From assembly GCF_035917975.1 (NCBI RefSeq), contig NZ_CP109130.1, positions 7,564,001 through 7,628,000 on the forward strand: a DNA stretch of 64,000 nucleotides, in the 5' to 3' direction. The notes under the pieces were generated by a model. The model worked only from the letters and a program-made list of their open reading frames with translations. It was not told the origin of the DNA and searched no databases. The translations under genes were made by a program, and so were the position numbers. The stretch is from Streptosporangium sp. NBC_01756 (GTDB taxonomy: Bacteria; Actinomycetota; Actinomycetes; Streptosporangiales; Streptosporangiaceae). Each line of letters opens with the position of its first letter. The stretch's first letter is position 1. Shown piece by piece: positions 1 to 8,882 of this stretch.

Positions 1-1
1 C

Positions 2-1573
2 AACGACGTGATGGCGCCGATGGGCTGCGTACCGGCCGACCTCAACGAGGACGGCCGGCTGGACCTGCTGGTCTACATGTGGGCGCGTACCCCGATCCTC
101 TACCTCAGCCGCGCCGGCCACGGCACCCTCTCACCCCAGGCGTACGAGCCTGTCGAGGTGCTGTCCAGCAACAACGCCGACGCGGCCGGCAAGTACACCG
201 GTCCGCAGTGGAACACCAACGCGGCGACCGTCGGCGACTTCGACGGTGACGGCCACGACGACATCTTCATCGGCAACTACTTCCCCGACAGTCCGCTGCT
301 CGACTCGTCGGTCGACGGCGGCGTGACGATGAACCACTCCATGTCGCACGCCCAGAACGGCGGCGAGAAGATCATCCTGCTGTGCGCGGGCGCCACGGCG
401 GGCGACCGCCCGACCGCCTCCTTCAAGCGCGTCCCCGACGACGCGCTCCCCGAGGAGGCCCGGAACGGCTGGTCGCTGGGGGTCAGCGCCACCGACCTGG
501 ACGGGGACCTGCTGCCCGAGCTCTACATCGCCAACGACTTCGGCCCCGATCGGTTGCTGTACAACCGGTCCACGCCGGGCCAGGTGAGGTTCGCCAACGT
601 CACCACCGCGCGCACCCCGGGCACGCCGAAGTCCAAGCGGATCGGCGCCGACTCGTTCAAGGGCATGGGCGTCGACTTCGGTGACTTCGACCACGACGGC
701 CTCTACGACGCGTTCGTCTCCAACCTCACCGTCCCGTGGGGCATCGTGGAGAGCAACTTCCACTTCATGAACACCGCCAAGGACCAGGCCGACCTGCGCA
801 CCCGGCTGCGCAACGGCGAGGCGCCGTTCCGCGACATCAGCGGCGAGAACGGCACCGCCTGGTCGGGCTGGAGCTGGGACGTCAAGATCGCCGACTTCGC
901 CAACTCCGGCGAGCTGGACATCACCCAGGCCACCGGATTCATCAGGGGCTACACCAACCGCTGGCCGCAACTGCAGGAACTGGCGATGGCCAACGACTCC
1001 CTGGTGCCCAGCACGGTCGCCTGGCCCAACGCCAACTCCGGCGACGACCTCGCCGGCAACGAGACACTGCGCTTCTTCGTCAAGGACGAGGACGGCCGCT
1101 ACACCGACCTGGCCCCCGAACTGGGCCTGGCCGTGCCGATCCCGACCCGCGGCATCGCCACCGGCGACGCCGACGGCGACGGCCTGCTCGACTTCGCGGT
1201 GGCCCGGCAGTTCGGCGAACCGATCTTCTACCACAACCAGGCGCCCACGCCGGGCGGCCACCTCAACCTGCTGCTGACCCATGAGCAGGCGACGACGGTG
1301 GGCACCGCGCCCGCGCCGGGCTCGCCGGTCACCGGCGCCGAGGTCACGGTGACCACGGCGGACGGCAAGAAGTACGTCCAGCGCGTCGACGGCGGCAGCG
1401 GTCACTCCGGCCGGCGCAGCAGCGAGGTGCACATCGGCCTCGGCACCGCCCAAGGCCCCGTCCAGGTGCACCTGAAGTGGCGGGACCGCAAGGGCGTGGT
1501 GCACCAGCAGGATCTCAAGCTCAGCCAGGGCCGGCATTCGCTCGTGCTTGGCGACCAGGCCAGGGAGAGGTGA
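2..1573 (+). CDS. UnbV-like FG-GAP/ASPIC repeat protein, 5' end outside window
   Basis: The reading frame is open from base 2, so the start lies to the left; 523 residues are visible. Calcium-loop FG-GAP/VCBS motifs recur through the protein (DLNEDGRLD near fragment residue 14, DFDGDGHDD near 80, DLDGDLLPE near 165, DFDHDGLYD near 228, DADGDGLLD near 389), which predicts a beta-propeller. Residues about 443-519 resemble the ASPIC/UnbV C-terminal domain. UnbV is one of the conserved proteins of unknown role encoded beside enediyne polyketide synthases, but CRTAC1-like relatives also occur elsewhere. The next gene, a UnbU-like membrane protein, starts within 10 bases of the stop, which supports a real UnbV-UnbU pair. 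Function in this organism is unknown. Confidence 0.88.
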   Translation, partial: NDVMAPMGCVPADLNEDGRLDLLVYMWARTPILYLSRAGHGTLSPQAYEPVEVLSSNNADAAGKYTGPQWNTNAATVGDFDGDGHDDIFIGNYFPDSPLLDSSVDGGVTMNHSMSHAQNGGEKIILLCAGATAGDRPTASFKRVPDDALPEEARNGWSLGVSATDLDGDLLPELYIANDFGPDRLLYNRSTPGQVRFANVTTARTPGTPKSKRIGADSFKGMGVDFGDFDHDGLYDAFVSNLTVPWGIVESNFHFMNTAKDQADLRTRLRNGEAPFRDISGENGTAWSGWSWDVKIADFANSGELDITQATGFIRGYTNRWPQLQELAMANDSLVPSTVAWPNANSGDDLAGNETLRFFVKDEDGRYTDLAPELGLAVPIPTRGIATGDADGDGLLDFAVARQFGEPIFYHNQAPTPGGHLNLLLTHEQATTVGTAPAPGSPVTGAEVTVTTADGKKYVQRVDGGSGHSGRRSSEVHIGLGTAQGPVQVHLKWRDRKGVVHQQDLKLSQGRHSLVLGDQARER

Positions 1574-1581
1574 GAACGGAA

Positions 1582-2637
1582 ATGGTTGTCCAGGAAGTGA
1601 AGTCCGGCGGGAAGCCCCCCGCCGACGGTCCCCCGAAGCGGCATGATCCGAAGATCATCAAGGCGCTGCGCAGGTTCGCCATCTCGATCACGATCTTCAA
1701 CATCCTCGGCTACACCGTGCTCGGCTTCGAGCAACCGTGGACCTGGCCGCTGGTGGCCCTGGCCACCGGCTACACCACCGAACTGGTGCTGGAGGCGATC
1801 GGTGCCCGGGTGGAGGGCCGGGCGCCCCGCTTCCTCGGCGGAGGCATGAAGGGCCTGATCGAGTTCCTGTTCCCGGCGCACATCACCAGCCTCGCGCTGA
1901 ACATGCTGATCTACGTCAACGACCGGATCTGGGTGATGATGTTCGCGGTCACCCTCGCGGTGGCCACCAAGTGGATCCTGCGTGCCCCGGTGCGCGGCAA
2001 CCTGCGGCACTACATGAACCCGTCCAACTTCGGGATCCTGATGGTGCTCGTGCTGTTCCCGTGGGGCAGCATCGCACCGCCGTACCACTTCACCGAGCAC
2101 GTCAACGACGCGATCAGCTGGATCATCGTGGCGGTGATCCTCGTGTCCGGCACGATACTCAACGCCAAGCTGACCAACCGGATGTGGCTGATCGTCGGCT
2201 GGCTGGGCGGCTTCGCGCTCCAGGCCATAGTCCGCGGGCTGCTGTTCGACACGTCGATCCCCGCCGCGTTGGCCGTCATGACCGGCGTCGCGTTCGTGCT
2301 GTACAGCAACTACATGGTGACCGACCCGGGCACCACCCCGTCCAAACCGGCTCCGCAGATGGCGTTCGGCGCGGGCGTGGCGGTGGTCTACGGGCTCTTC
2401 ATGGTCGCGCACATCGCCTACGGCCTGTTCTTCGCCACCGCCATCGTGTGCCTGATCCGCGGGATGTTCCTGTGGGGCCTGCACTTCGTCAACAAGGCGC
2501 GTGTGCAGTTCGAAGCCGAGCAGCTCGCCAAGGCGGATGCGGAGAAGCAGGCGGAGAAGCAGGCGGAGGTGGAGGCGGCCGCCTCGCCGGTCACGGTGTT
2601 CACCGACGACGAGCCGATGGCTCGCCCGGCCGCATGA
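1582..2637 (+). CDS. UnbU-like multi-pass membrane protein (RnfD/NqrB-related)
   Basis: 351 residues with roughly nine hydrophobic segments between residues 20 and 305, followed by a charged, Ala/Glu/Lys-rich tail (about 311-333) likely to be helical or coiled-coil. NPSNFGI near residue 145 and YMVTDPGTTPSK near 243 recall conserved motifs of the RnfD/NqrB electron-transport subunits, the family to which UnbU is distantly related. I chose ATG 1582 because AGGGAGAGG lies at 1562-1570; a GTG at 1570 overlapping the upstream stop is the alternative. The stop overlaps the P450 start (ATGA at 2634), so translation is coupled. A role in membrane redox chemistry or self-resistance would be inference only. 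Confidence 0.85.
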   Translation: MVVQEVKSGGKPPADGPPKRHDPKIIKALRRFAISITIFNILGYTVLGFEQPWTWPLVALATGYTTELVLEAIGARVEGRAPRFLGGGMKGLIEFLFPAHITSLALNMLIYVNDRIWVMMFAVTLAVATKWILRAPVRGNLRHYMNPSNFGILMVLVLFPWGSIAPPYHFTEHVNDAISWIIVAVILVSGTILNAKLTNRMWLIVGWLGGFALQAIVRGLLFDTSIPAALAVMTGVAFVLYSNYMVTDPGTTPSKPAPQMAFGAGVAVVYGLFMVAHIAYGLFFATAIVCLIRGMFLWGLHFVNKARVQFEAEQLAKADAEKQAEKQAEVEAAASPVTVFTDDEPMARPAA

Positions 2638-4016
2638 GCGCCTCCAGCGGTCGAGTGCCCCCGGGGCCGCCCCGCCGGGCGACCCTCGGGCTGCTGCGCA
2701 AGCTGCGTGCGGACCGGCTCGGCCTGATGAGCGGGGCGGTCAGCGAGTACGGCGACGCGGTCCGGGTGGCGATCGGCCCGAAGAAGCTCTACATCTTCAA
2801 CCACCCCGACCACGCCAAGCACGTGCTCGCGGACAACGCCGCCAACTACCACAAGGGCATCGGCTACACCGAGGCCAAGCGGGCATTGGGCGACGGGCTG
2901 CTGACCAGCGAGGGCGCGCTGTGGGAGGAACAGCGGCGCACCATCCAGCCGGTGTTCCAGCACAAGCGGATCGCCGCGCAGGCCGACGTGATCGTCGACG
3001 AGGCGCTCGGCCTGGTCGAGCGGCTGCGTGCCCACCAGGGCGCCGGCTGGCCGGTGGACGTGCTGTCGGAGATCACGTCGCTCACTCTGGGCGTGCTCGG
3101 CCGCATCCTGCTCGCCGCCGACCTGGGCGCGTTCGAGTCGGTCGGGCACTCCTTCGAGGCCGTGCAGGACCAGGCCATGTTCGAGATGGAGACCCTGGGC
3201 CTGGTGCCGCGGTGGTTGCCGCTGAAGAGGCAGCGGGCGTTCCGCAAGGCCCGCGCCGACCTGGAGCGGATCGTGGAAATCCTGGTTGCGCAACGGAAAG
3301 CCAATCCGTCCGAGTCCGGTGACGACGTGCTGACCCGGCTCATCTCCTCCACCGCCAAGGAGACCGACAAGGCGGTCGCCGACCGTCGCATGCGCGACGA
3401 ACTGGTGACCCTGCTGCTGGCCGGGCACGAGACGACGGCCAGCACCGTCGGCTGGACGCTGAACCTGGTGAGCCAGCACCCGCAGGTTCAGGACCGGTTG
3501 CACGAGGAGGCGGTGGCCGTGTACGGCGACCGCCGCCCGGCCTACGAGGATCTGCCCCGGCTGCGCTACACGAACATGGTGCTGCAGGAGACCATGCGCC
3601 TGCGCCCGCCGGTGTGGATCCTCACCCGCCGGGCGGTCGGCGACGACGTGGTCGGCGGCTACCACGTCCCCGCCGGCGCGGAGGTCCTGATCTGCCCGTA
3701 CACCCTGCACCGGCACCCGAAGTACTGGGACGACCCGGAGCGGTTCGACCCGGAGCGGTTCGACCCGGACGTGCCGTCGACCCGGCCCCGCTACGCGTAC
3801 ACCCCGTTCGGCGCCGGCCCCCGGTTCTGCGTCGGCAACCACCTGGGGATGATGGAGTCCACCTTCATCGTCTCCACGCTGATGCGCGACCTGCGGCTGG
3901 AGAAGGTGCCCGGTTTCCAGGTCAAGCCGGAGCCGATGCTTTCGCTGCGCCTCGGCGGCGGCCTCCTCGCGACCATCCACCCCTGGGCGTCAGCCGACCG
4001 CCGCTCTGCGGCATGA
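2634..4016 (+). CDS. Cytochrome P450
   Basis: 460 residues with the complete P450 signature: the oxygen-activating I-helix motif AGHETT near residue 263, the K-helix ExxR in ETMRLRPP near 318, a PERF region, and the heme-binding loop FGAGPRFCVG with the axial cysteine at about residue 399. The N-terminus lacks a membrane anchor, as usual for soluble bacterial P450s. It would hydroxylate or epoxidise a small molecule using electrons from a ferredoxin partner; no ferredoxin gene is adjacent. Its start overlaps the stop of the UnbU-like gene, placing it in the same transcript and suggesting a tailoring step in the pathway continuing to the left. The substrate cannot be read from the sequence. 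Confidence 0.95.
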   Translation: MSASSGRVPPGPPRRATLGLLRKLRADRLGLMSGAVSEYGDAVRVAIGPKKLYIFNHPDHAKHVLADNAANYHKGIGYTEAKRALGDGLLTSEGALWEEQRRTIQPVFQHKRIAAQADVIVDEALGLVERLRAHQGAGWPVDVLSEITSLTLGVLGRILLAADLGAFESVGHSFEAVQDQAMFEMETLGLVPRWLPLKRQRAFRKARADLERIVEILVAQRKANPSESGDDVLTRLISSTAKETDKAVADRRMRDELVTLLLAGHETTASTVGWTLNLVSQHPQVQDRLHEEAVAVYGDRRPAYEDLPRLRYTNMVLQETMRLRPPVWILTRRAVGDDVVGGYHVPAGAEVLICPYTLHRHPKYWDDPERFDPERFDPDVPSTRPRYAYTPFGAGPRFCVGNHLGMMESTFIVSTLMRDLRLEKVPGFQVKPEPMLSLRLGGGLLATIHPWASADRRSAA

Positions 4017-4091
4017 CCCGCCCGTGGTGACCCGTGGCCGCTCTCCGGACGGCCCGGGTCACCACGGCTCCCGGAAAGGCGGTAGTGCACC

Positions 4092-5294
4092 ATGAACAAC
4101 CTCGCGGACATTCAGCATGATCGACCTGCGCGGCGCAGAAACACGGCGGATTTCTCGGATCTTCAGGCGGCCATCGCCGACGAGCGCGTCCGCGATCTCT
4201 TCACGTTCCGGTTCCTGGCGGCGACCGAGACGTTCGACCGCCTCGTCGACGCGGCCGCTCACCGCATTCTCTCGTCGATCGGCGCGCTCCCCACCGTGGC
4301 GGGGGTGACGGTCCAGGACACCAAGAAGGCGCTCTCGATTTCCTGGCGCCGCACGATCCCGCTGAAGTTCCTCTACGAGAAGCTCTCGGACACCGGGGTG
4401 CTGGACCGGCGTGACGGCCGCTATTTTCCCGGGACGCTCCCGGCGGAGGAGTTCGAGACCGTCGCGGCCGAGCTCGCCCGGCTGGAGCCGGGCGCCGCCG
4501 TGGCCGCCGAGCTCGTGCAGACGCTGGTCGACGAGGCGCCGCGCTTCTTCCGCAACGAGGCGACGGGCGACGAGATCCTTTTCTCTCCCCAGAAGCTTCC
4601 GCTCTGGCTCCGGTACTTCTCCAACGCCAACCTCCTCTACGCCATCAACAACACCCTCGGCGCCGAGGCTCTTTCCCGACTCGTCCCCGCGGACGGCAGC
4701 GCGTTCGAGATCCTCGAGATCGGCGGCGGCTGCGGCAGCGCGGCCGAGGAGGCGCTCAGGAAGCTCGGCCCCGGTATCTCGCGCTACCGGTTCACCGAGG
4801 TCGCCGAGACCTTCGCCCGGCATGGCGAGCGGGCGGCGCGGGCCGCGGCCTCGTCGTCGACGCTCGTCGAGTCGGCGCGCCTCGACATGACGGTCCCCTG
4901 GGCAGGGCAGGGGATCGAGCCCGGCACGTTCGACGTCGTCTACTCCGTCAACTGCTTCCACGTGGCGCCGGACCTCGACTTCGTCGTCGCCGAAGCGGCG
5001 AAGGCGCTCAAGCCGGGGGGGACGGTCGTCGTCTCCGAGTGCGTCCGCCCCACCAAGCTCGCGCGGCCCATCTACGTCGAGTTCATCTTCGACTTCCTGG
5101 ACAGCTTCACCGACGTCGCCACCGATCCGGTGAAACGGCCGACGCACGGCTTCCTGACGCCCGCGGCATGGCGCGCCACGTTCGAGGCCGCAGGCCTCGG
5201 CGACGTGAAAATCCTCCCCGACGTCGACTCCGTCGCCGAGAAATACCCGGACTTCGTGGTGGGGGCCGTGGTGGCACGCGCGAAAACCGGTTGA
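4092..5294 (+). CDS. Class I SAM-dependent methyltransferase
   Basis: 400 residues. The C-terminal half is a Rossmann-fold methyltransferase: motif I ILEIGGGCG near residue 206 binds S-adenosylmethionine, FDVVYSVNCFHV near 280 is the motif II region and LKPGGTVVVSE near 305 is motif III. The N-terminal 190 residues look like the helical dimerisation/substrate region seen in polyketide and natural-product methyltransferases. The start is supported by a purine-rich GGAAAGGCGG stretch ahead of the ATG. It lies 75 bases after the P450 in the same direction and probably belongs to the same biosynthetic unit. Whether it methylates oxygen or carbon cannot be decided. Confidence 0.88.
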   Translation: MNNLADIQHDRPARRRNTADFSDLQAAIADERVRDLFTFRFLAATETFDRLVDAAAHRILSSIGALPTVAGVTVQDTKKALSISWRRTIPLKFLYEKLSDTGVLDRRDGRYFPGTLPAEEFETVAAELARLEPGAAVAAELVQTLVDEAPRFFRNEATGDEILFSPQKLPLWLRYFSNANLLYAINNTLGAEALSRLVPADGSAFEILEIGGGCGSAAEEALRKLGPGISRYRFTEVAETFARHGERAARAAASSSTLVESARLDMTVPWAGQGIEPGTFDVVYSVNCFHVAPDLDFVVAEAAKALKPGGTVVVSECVRPTKLARPIYVEFIFDFLDSFTDVATDPVKRPTHGFLTPAAWRATFEAAGLGDVKILPDVDSVAEKYPDFVVGAVVARAKTG

Positions 5295-5488
5295 TCGCGG
5301 ATTTGGCGGATTTCCCCGGCCCGCCCGCCGCACCCGGCGTGCGATCGCAGTGGCAGCGTGTCTCACGGCAGGCACCCGCATATGGCGAAATAAGTACCAC
5401 GTGAGTATTTGTCCCGTTTTCGGGTCGGGGTGGTGCGGCGAGGCTGGAGGCAGATGTCCGTCACCGACCGCCGAGAGGATGAGGCGCC

Positions 5489-5650
5489 GTGTACAGCGAT
5501 GTGACTTCCGTCTGGCAGCTCCTCGCCATGATCTGGCCCGTTGAGCTTGCATTGCTGATCTTCATTGCCGGCCTTAGCTGGCTGGCCGAGCGGCTCATAT
5601 GTCCGACTTTCTCCAGCACGTTCGACAAGAGGTTGTCCCGGAGCTCGTAG
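5489..5650 (+). CDS. Possible small membrane protein, 53 residues
   Basis: A short GTG-started frame preceded by GATGAGG four bases upstream. Residues about 8-35 are strongly hydrophobic (for example PVELALLIFIAGLSWLAERL), predicting one transmembrane helix, followed by a short Ser/Thr/Lys-rich tail. It ends 22 bases before a strong hairpin at 5673, consistent with being the last gene of the left-hand transcript. I recognise no family. It could be a chance frame, because no coding bias can be judged over so short a length. Confidence 0.35.
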   Translation: MYSDVTSVWQLLAMIWPVELALLIFIAGLSWLAERLICPTFSSTFDKRLSRSS

Positions 5651-5672
5651 AACGTGAAGTGGCGGTTCCCGT

Positions 5673-5702
5673 CTCGGGGCCTACCTGGTGGTAGGCCCCG
5701 AG
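5673..5702. terminator. Strong hairpin between convergent genes
   Basis: A perfect 13-bp inverted repeat, CTCGGGGCCTACC at 5673-5685 and its complement at 5690-5702, with a 4-base loop TGGT. No T-tract follows, as is usual in high-GC actinomycetes. It lies between the small frame ending at 5650 and the 3' end of the minus-strand regulator at 5802, so it can stop transcription from both sides. Confidence 0.8.
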
Positions 5703-5801
5703 CAATCGCCAAATCGCTGCGAGCGATCCAGCGGAGGGCCCGGCCTCAGCGGCCGAGTCCTTTGTCAGCAGGCTCTCAACGGCCTGCCCGCCGGCTTGCT
5801 G

Positions 5802-8144
5802 TCATGGAGGGGGAGGGCCGGCGCCCTGCGCTCTGGAAACCCAGACGGCGATCTGGGCGCGGCTGGTGAAGCCGAGCTTGGCCAGGACGTGCTCGACGTG
5901 GTTTTCGGCCGTGCGCTGAGCGATCACCAGCGTTGCGGCTATCTTCTTGTTGCTCATGCCCGCCGCGACCAGGTCGGCGACCTCCCGTTCCCGCCGGGTC
6001 AACGAGATACCCTGGGGCTCGTCGATCCTGGTGGAAGGCTCGGCGGGTGGTTGTCCCTCCTCCAGTACGCAGGCGAGGGCCTCGTCAAAGGTGAGCTTCG
6101 CACCGCGGCGGATCGCCTGGTCGAACGCCTTCGTCCCCAGCGCCGCGCGTACCTCCTCCTCGCATCGCCGGTGCGGCTCGATCATGAAGGGGGCGACTGA
6201 CAGCGCACCTCCGATCGTCTCCCAGAGGGATCGCAGGATGCCCAGCAGATGGGCGGCGTGCCGGGTTTCGCCGTCGGCCGCCGCGCTCCACGCCGCCAGT
6301 TCGACGCACATGGCGATGCCCCATCGGTCGTTGAAGGGGCGCATGAGCCGGATTGCTCGCCGCGCCAGCGCATCGGCCGCGAAGCGATCACCGCCCTGCC
6401 ATCGGACGAAGCCCTCGACGAATAGGGTGTCGGATCTGACCCACGATTCTTCGTGCACCGCGCTGATCGCCTCGCACTCCTGACACAGCGCGAGGGCACG
6501 GTCGAGATCCCCCAGGAGACAGACCACGACCGCCAGCTTGTACATGCATTCCGCGACAGCCCCCTGGTCTCCCAGGTCACGGTGGAGGACGACGGCCTCC
6601 TCAAACAGTGCCGCGGCGCGCGGCAGTTCCCCCTGGAACAGGGCGGCCAAAGCCAGATGATGCTCCGCCCAGGCCAGGGCGGGGGCGTCTTGAAGTCGCT
6701 GGGCCGCGTCATGGTATTCGGCCAGTACAGGCAACGCCTCTTCGAGGGCACCATGCATGATGCCGAGGAAGGCGTAGGTGCCCAGCGCCCCGGTTCGTAC
6801 GGTGCTCTCCTCGCTGTCGGCCGCCAACAGGCGGGCGAGCCAGTGACGACCCTCACTCAGAGAACCCACAGTGATCCAATAGTCGCGTGGCCTCACCGCC
6901 AGGGTCATTCCCGCCTTGACCTCGCCGGGCTCGGTAAGACAGAAGTCCAGGCCGGCGCGCAGGTTCATGTGATCGAGGTGCAACCGAACGAACCATTCCA
7001 CCTGCTCGGGACCGAACCACTGCGCCTGCGCCCGAGCGGTCAGGTCGAGATAGTAATCGCGGTGGCGGCGACGCATCGTCAGCAGCTCGCCGGATTCGAC
7101 CAGTCGATTCTGCCCGTACTCGCGGACCGTCTCCAGTAGCTGGTATCGGACGTGGTCGCCGTGCTGCTGCCGGATCAGGATCGACTTCTCGACCAGGCCA
7201 TGCACGAGATTGACCACCGCCTGCTCCGGAAGACTTGCGCCTGAACAGACCGCCTCGGCGGCCTGAAGATCGAAGCCGCCCCAGAAGACGGACCCCCGGG
7301 CCCACAGGGTGCGTTCCTGCTCTGAGCAGAGTCCGTAACTCCAGTCCATCAGCGTCTGCAGCGTCTGCTGCCGGGGTAGCGCCGCACTGTTGCCGGCGGT
7401 CAACAGTGCGAAGCGATCCTCCAGCCGATTCAGGATTTGCGGCAGGGTGAGGGTTCGGAGCCAGGCCGCAGTGAGCTCGACCCCCAGGGGGAGTCCGTCC
7501 AGCCGGTGTACCAGTCGCCCGACCGTCTGGGCGTTGTCCTCTGTGACGGTGAATCCGGGCAGTACGGCGGCGGCACGCTGTTCGAACAAGACCACGGCCT
7601 GGTACTGAAGCAACTCCCGGAGGGGGAGCGGCCGATCCGTGGGCGGAACCTCCAAGGGCGGCACCACGAACACGTGCTCTCCGAGCACACCCAGCACGTG
7701 ACGGCTGGTGGCCAGGATTTGAAAATCGGGAGCTGCTCGCAGGACGTCGACCATCTGGGCGCAGGCGTCCACAAGATGCTCGCAGTTGTCCAACACCAGC
7801 AGCAGACACCTGTGCTGCACGTGGTCGATGACCGCCTCGATCGGGTCACGGCCGGACTGGTCGTGGAGTCCCAGGGCATCCGCCACACTCTGGGCCAGCA
7901 GTCCCGGATCTTGCAGGCTGGCCAGCTCCGCGACCCAGACCCCGTCGGGGAATGCTCTGACAACTTTGGAGGCCACACACATCGCTAGGCGTGTCTTGCC
8001 GACGCCGCCGATCCCTGTCAGGGTCACCAACCGTGATGCGGACAGCAATCGCCTGATTTCCGCGACTTCGTCTCGCCGACCGACGAAGCCAGTGAGGTCG
8101 GCGGGGATGCCGTTCACCTTGCCGGCCGACGCCCGTGCGCCCAT
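5802..8144 (-). CDS. NB-ARC/TPR LuxR-family transcriptional regulator
   Basis: About 780 residues. An NB-ARC type ATPase comes first (Walker A GIGGVGKT at residues 44-51, Walker B LLLVLDN near 115), then a TPR-like helical region, then a C-terminal LuxR helix-turn-helix (LTRREREVADLVAAGMSNKK onward, about 720-775). Such large regulators are ATP-dependent activators, often of secondary metabolism. I place the start at ATG 8144 because TATATT (8152-8157 on the complement) sits 7 bases upstream, which would give a leaderless message. In-frame starts at 8171 and 8207 exist, but 8207 would run into the TnpB remnant. It faces the P450/methyltransferase genes tail to tail, so a regulatory link to them is only possible. 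Confidence 0.9.
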   Translation of the reverse strand: MGARASAGKVNGIPADLTGFVGRRDEVAEIRRLLSASRLVTLTGIGGVGKTRLAMCVASKVVRAFPDGVWVAELASLQDPGLLAQSVADALGLHDQSGRDPIEAVIDHVQHRCLLLVLDNCEHLVDACAQMVDVLRAAPDFQILATSRHVLGVLGEHVFVVPPLEVPPTDRPLPLRELLQYQAVVLFEQRAAAVLPGFTVTEDNAQTVGRLVHRLDGLPLGVELTAAWLRTLTLPQILNRLEDRFALLTAGNSAALPRQQTLQTLMDWSYGLCSEQERTLWARGSVFWGGFDLQAAEAVCSGASLPEQAVVNLVHGLVEKSILIRQQHGDHVRYQLLETVREYGQNRLVESGELLTMRRRHRDYYLDLTARAQAQWFGPEQVEWFVRLHLDHMNLRAGLDFCLTEPGEVKAGMTLAVRPRDYWITVGSLSEGRHWLARLLAADSEESTVRTGALGTYAFLGIMHGALEEALPVLAEYHDAAQRLQDAPALAWAEHHLALAALFQGELPRAAALFEEAVVLHRDLGDQGAVAECMYKLAVVVCLLGDLDRALALCQECEAISAVHEESWVRSDTLFVEGFVRWQGGDRFAADALARRAIRLMRPFNDRWGIAMCVELAAWSAAADGETRHAAHLLGILRSLWETIGGALSVAPFMIEPHRRCEEEVRAALGTKAFDQAIRRGAKLTFDEALACVLEEGQPPAEPSTRIDEPQGISLTRREREVADLVAAGMSNKKIAATLVIAQRTAENHVEHVLAKLGFTSRAQIAVWVSRAQGAGPPPP

Positions 8145-8182
8145 AGTCCCAAATATACAACTTTCGACCATCCGCGCCGGAT

Positions 8183-8413
8183 ATGCGCTCTCTGCCGCAA
8201 CAGCCACTGGTGGTCCTCGCTCGCGCCCTCATCCGGTGCACCTCTTGCGAACACGTCGAGCACGCCGATGTGAACGCCGCCAAAAACGTACTCACCGCCG
8301 AGAGGGCGGAGTTCGCACAGCCCGGACCGGGGTGTGAGCTGGGGCGCGCAAACCACGCAACCGTGTGGGCGGTAAGGCCAACCGCCAAGCAACAGCAGCG
8401 CAGGCCATCGTGA
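8183..8413 (+). pseudogene. tnpB: Remnant of a TnpB (IS200/IS605-type) 3' end
   Basis: The frame contains RCTSCEHVEHADVNAAKNVL, which matches the second half of the TnpB zinc ribbon (CxxC) and the RuvC-III motif with its catalytic Asp in DVNAA. A tail of about 40 residues follows before the stop. The whole body of TnpB (RuvC-I, RuvC-II, DNA-binding region) is missing, so the protein cannot be active. The fragment abuts the 5' end of the minus-strand LuxR regulator, which probably sits at the deletion or insertion breakpoint. Confidence 0.75.
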
Positions 8414-8470
8414 CAGCGGCGTCCGGGCCGGCTGGAACCCCCGGCTTCAATCCTGGGGAGCGCTTCAAGT
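8414..8470 (+). mobile_element. Probable IS605-type right end / omega-RNA 3' end remnant
   Basis: Directly after the TnpB remnant stop, an imperfect hairpin pairs CCCC at 8438-8441 with GGGG at 8455-8458 (extended by GG/CC), and CTTCAAT forms the loop. TTCAA follows at 8465-8469. Hairpins of the form CCCC-loop-GGGG just before a TTCAA-like end are what I expect at the right end of actinobacterial TnpB elements, where the guide-RNA scaffold ends. This rests on pattern memory, not an alignment. No matching left end is visible in the window. Confidence 0.45.
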
Positions 8471-8520
8471 TCGCCTGGTACGGTGCGTCCGGGTGTCGTA
8501 CGGCTGGGAGGCCTTGGACG

Positions 8521-8802
8521 ATGGACGGCAAGCCGCAGTCGATCTGGGCGTTCGTGGGCGAGGGCGGACGTTGGCCTTCTGCGATCTTCAGTTCCCGGGA
8601 CCGGGCGGAGGAGTGGATCAGCGCCCGCGGACTGACAGGGATGCTCACCGAGTATCCACTCGATGTTCCGGTCTATGAGTGGGCTGTTGACAGCGGATAC
8701 TTCCGACCGGGCAGACCGGAACACTCAACCGTCGATTTCATCGGCCGGTTCACCACCGCGCACCAGGCGCATGAGCACTACGAGAACGGTGCTGCCGGCT
8801 GA
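8521..8802 (+). CDS. DUF7710-like small protein
   Basis: 93 residues starting at ATG 8521 with GGGAGG about ten bases upstream. The sequence (IWAFVGEGGRWPSAIFSSRD, then AEEWISARGLTGMLTEYPLD and VYEWAVDSGYF) follows the pattern of the DUF7710 family of small actinobacterial proteins, an alpha/beta domain with conserved tryptophans and tyrosines. No catalytic residues are apparent and the function is unknown. It stands alone between the TnpB debris and an oxidoreductase gene. An earlier in-frame start at 8365 would run through the mobile-element remnant and is unlikely. Confidence 0.75.
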   Translation: MDGKPQSIWAFVGEGGRWPSAIFSSRDRAEEWISARGLTGMLTEYPLDVPVYEWAVDSGYFRPGRPEHSTVDFIGRFTTAHQAHEHYENGAAG

Positions 8803-8882
8803 GATCCGGTTGCCCATGGAAATGACCGGATGCCGATTGCGGAATTTAATCCCGATCTCCGTATCGTCGCTATAATCCACTT

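Noticed and set aside
131-1537. Long antisense frame opposite the UnbV-like gene
   Set aside because: Val/Gly/Asp-rich composition typical of the shadow frame in GC-rich DNA; no family resemblance, while the plus strand carries clear FG-GAP motifs.
2418-3980. Long antisense frame opposite the P450
   Set aside because: The plus strand has all P450 signatures; this frame has only biased composition and no motif.
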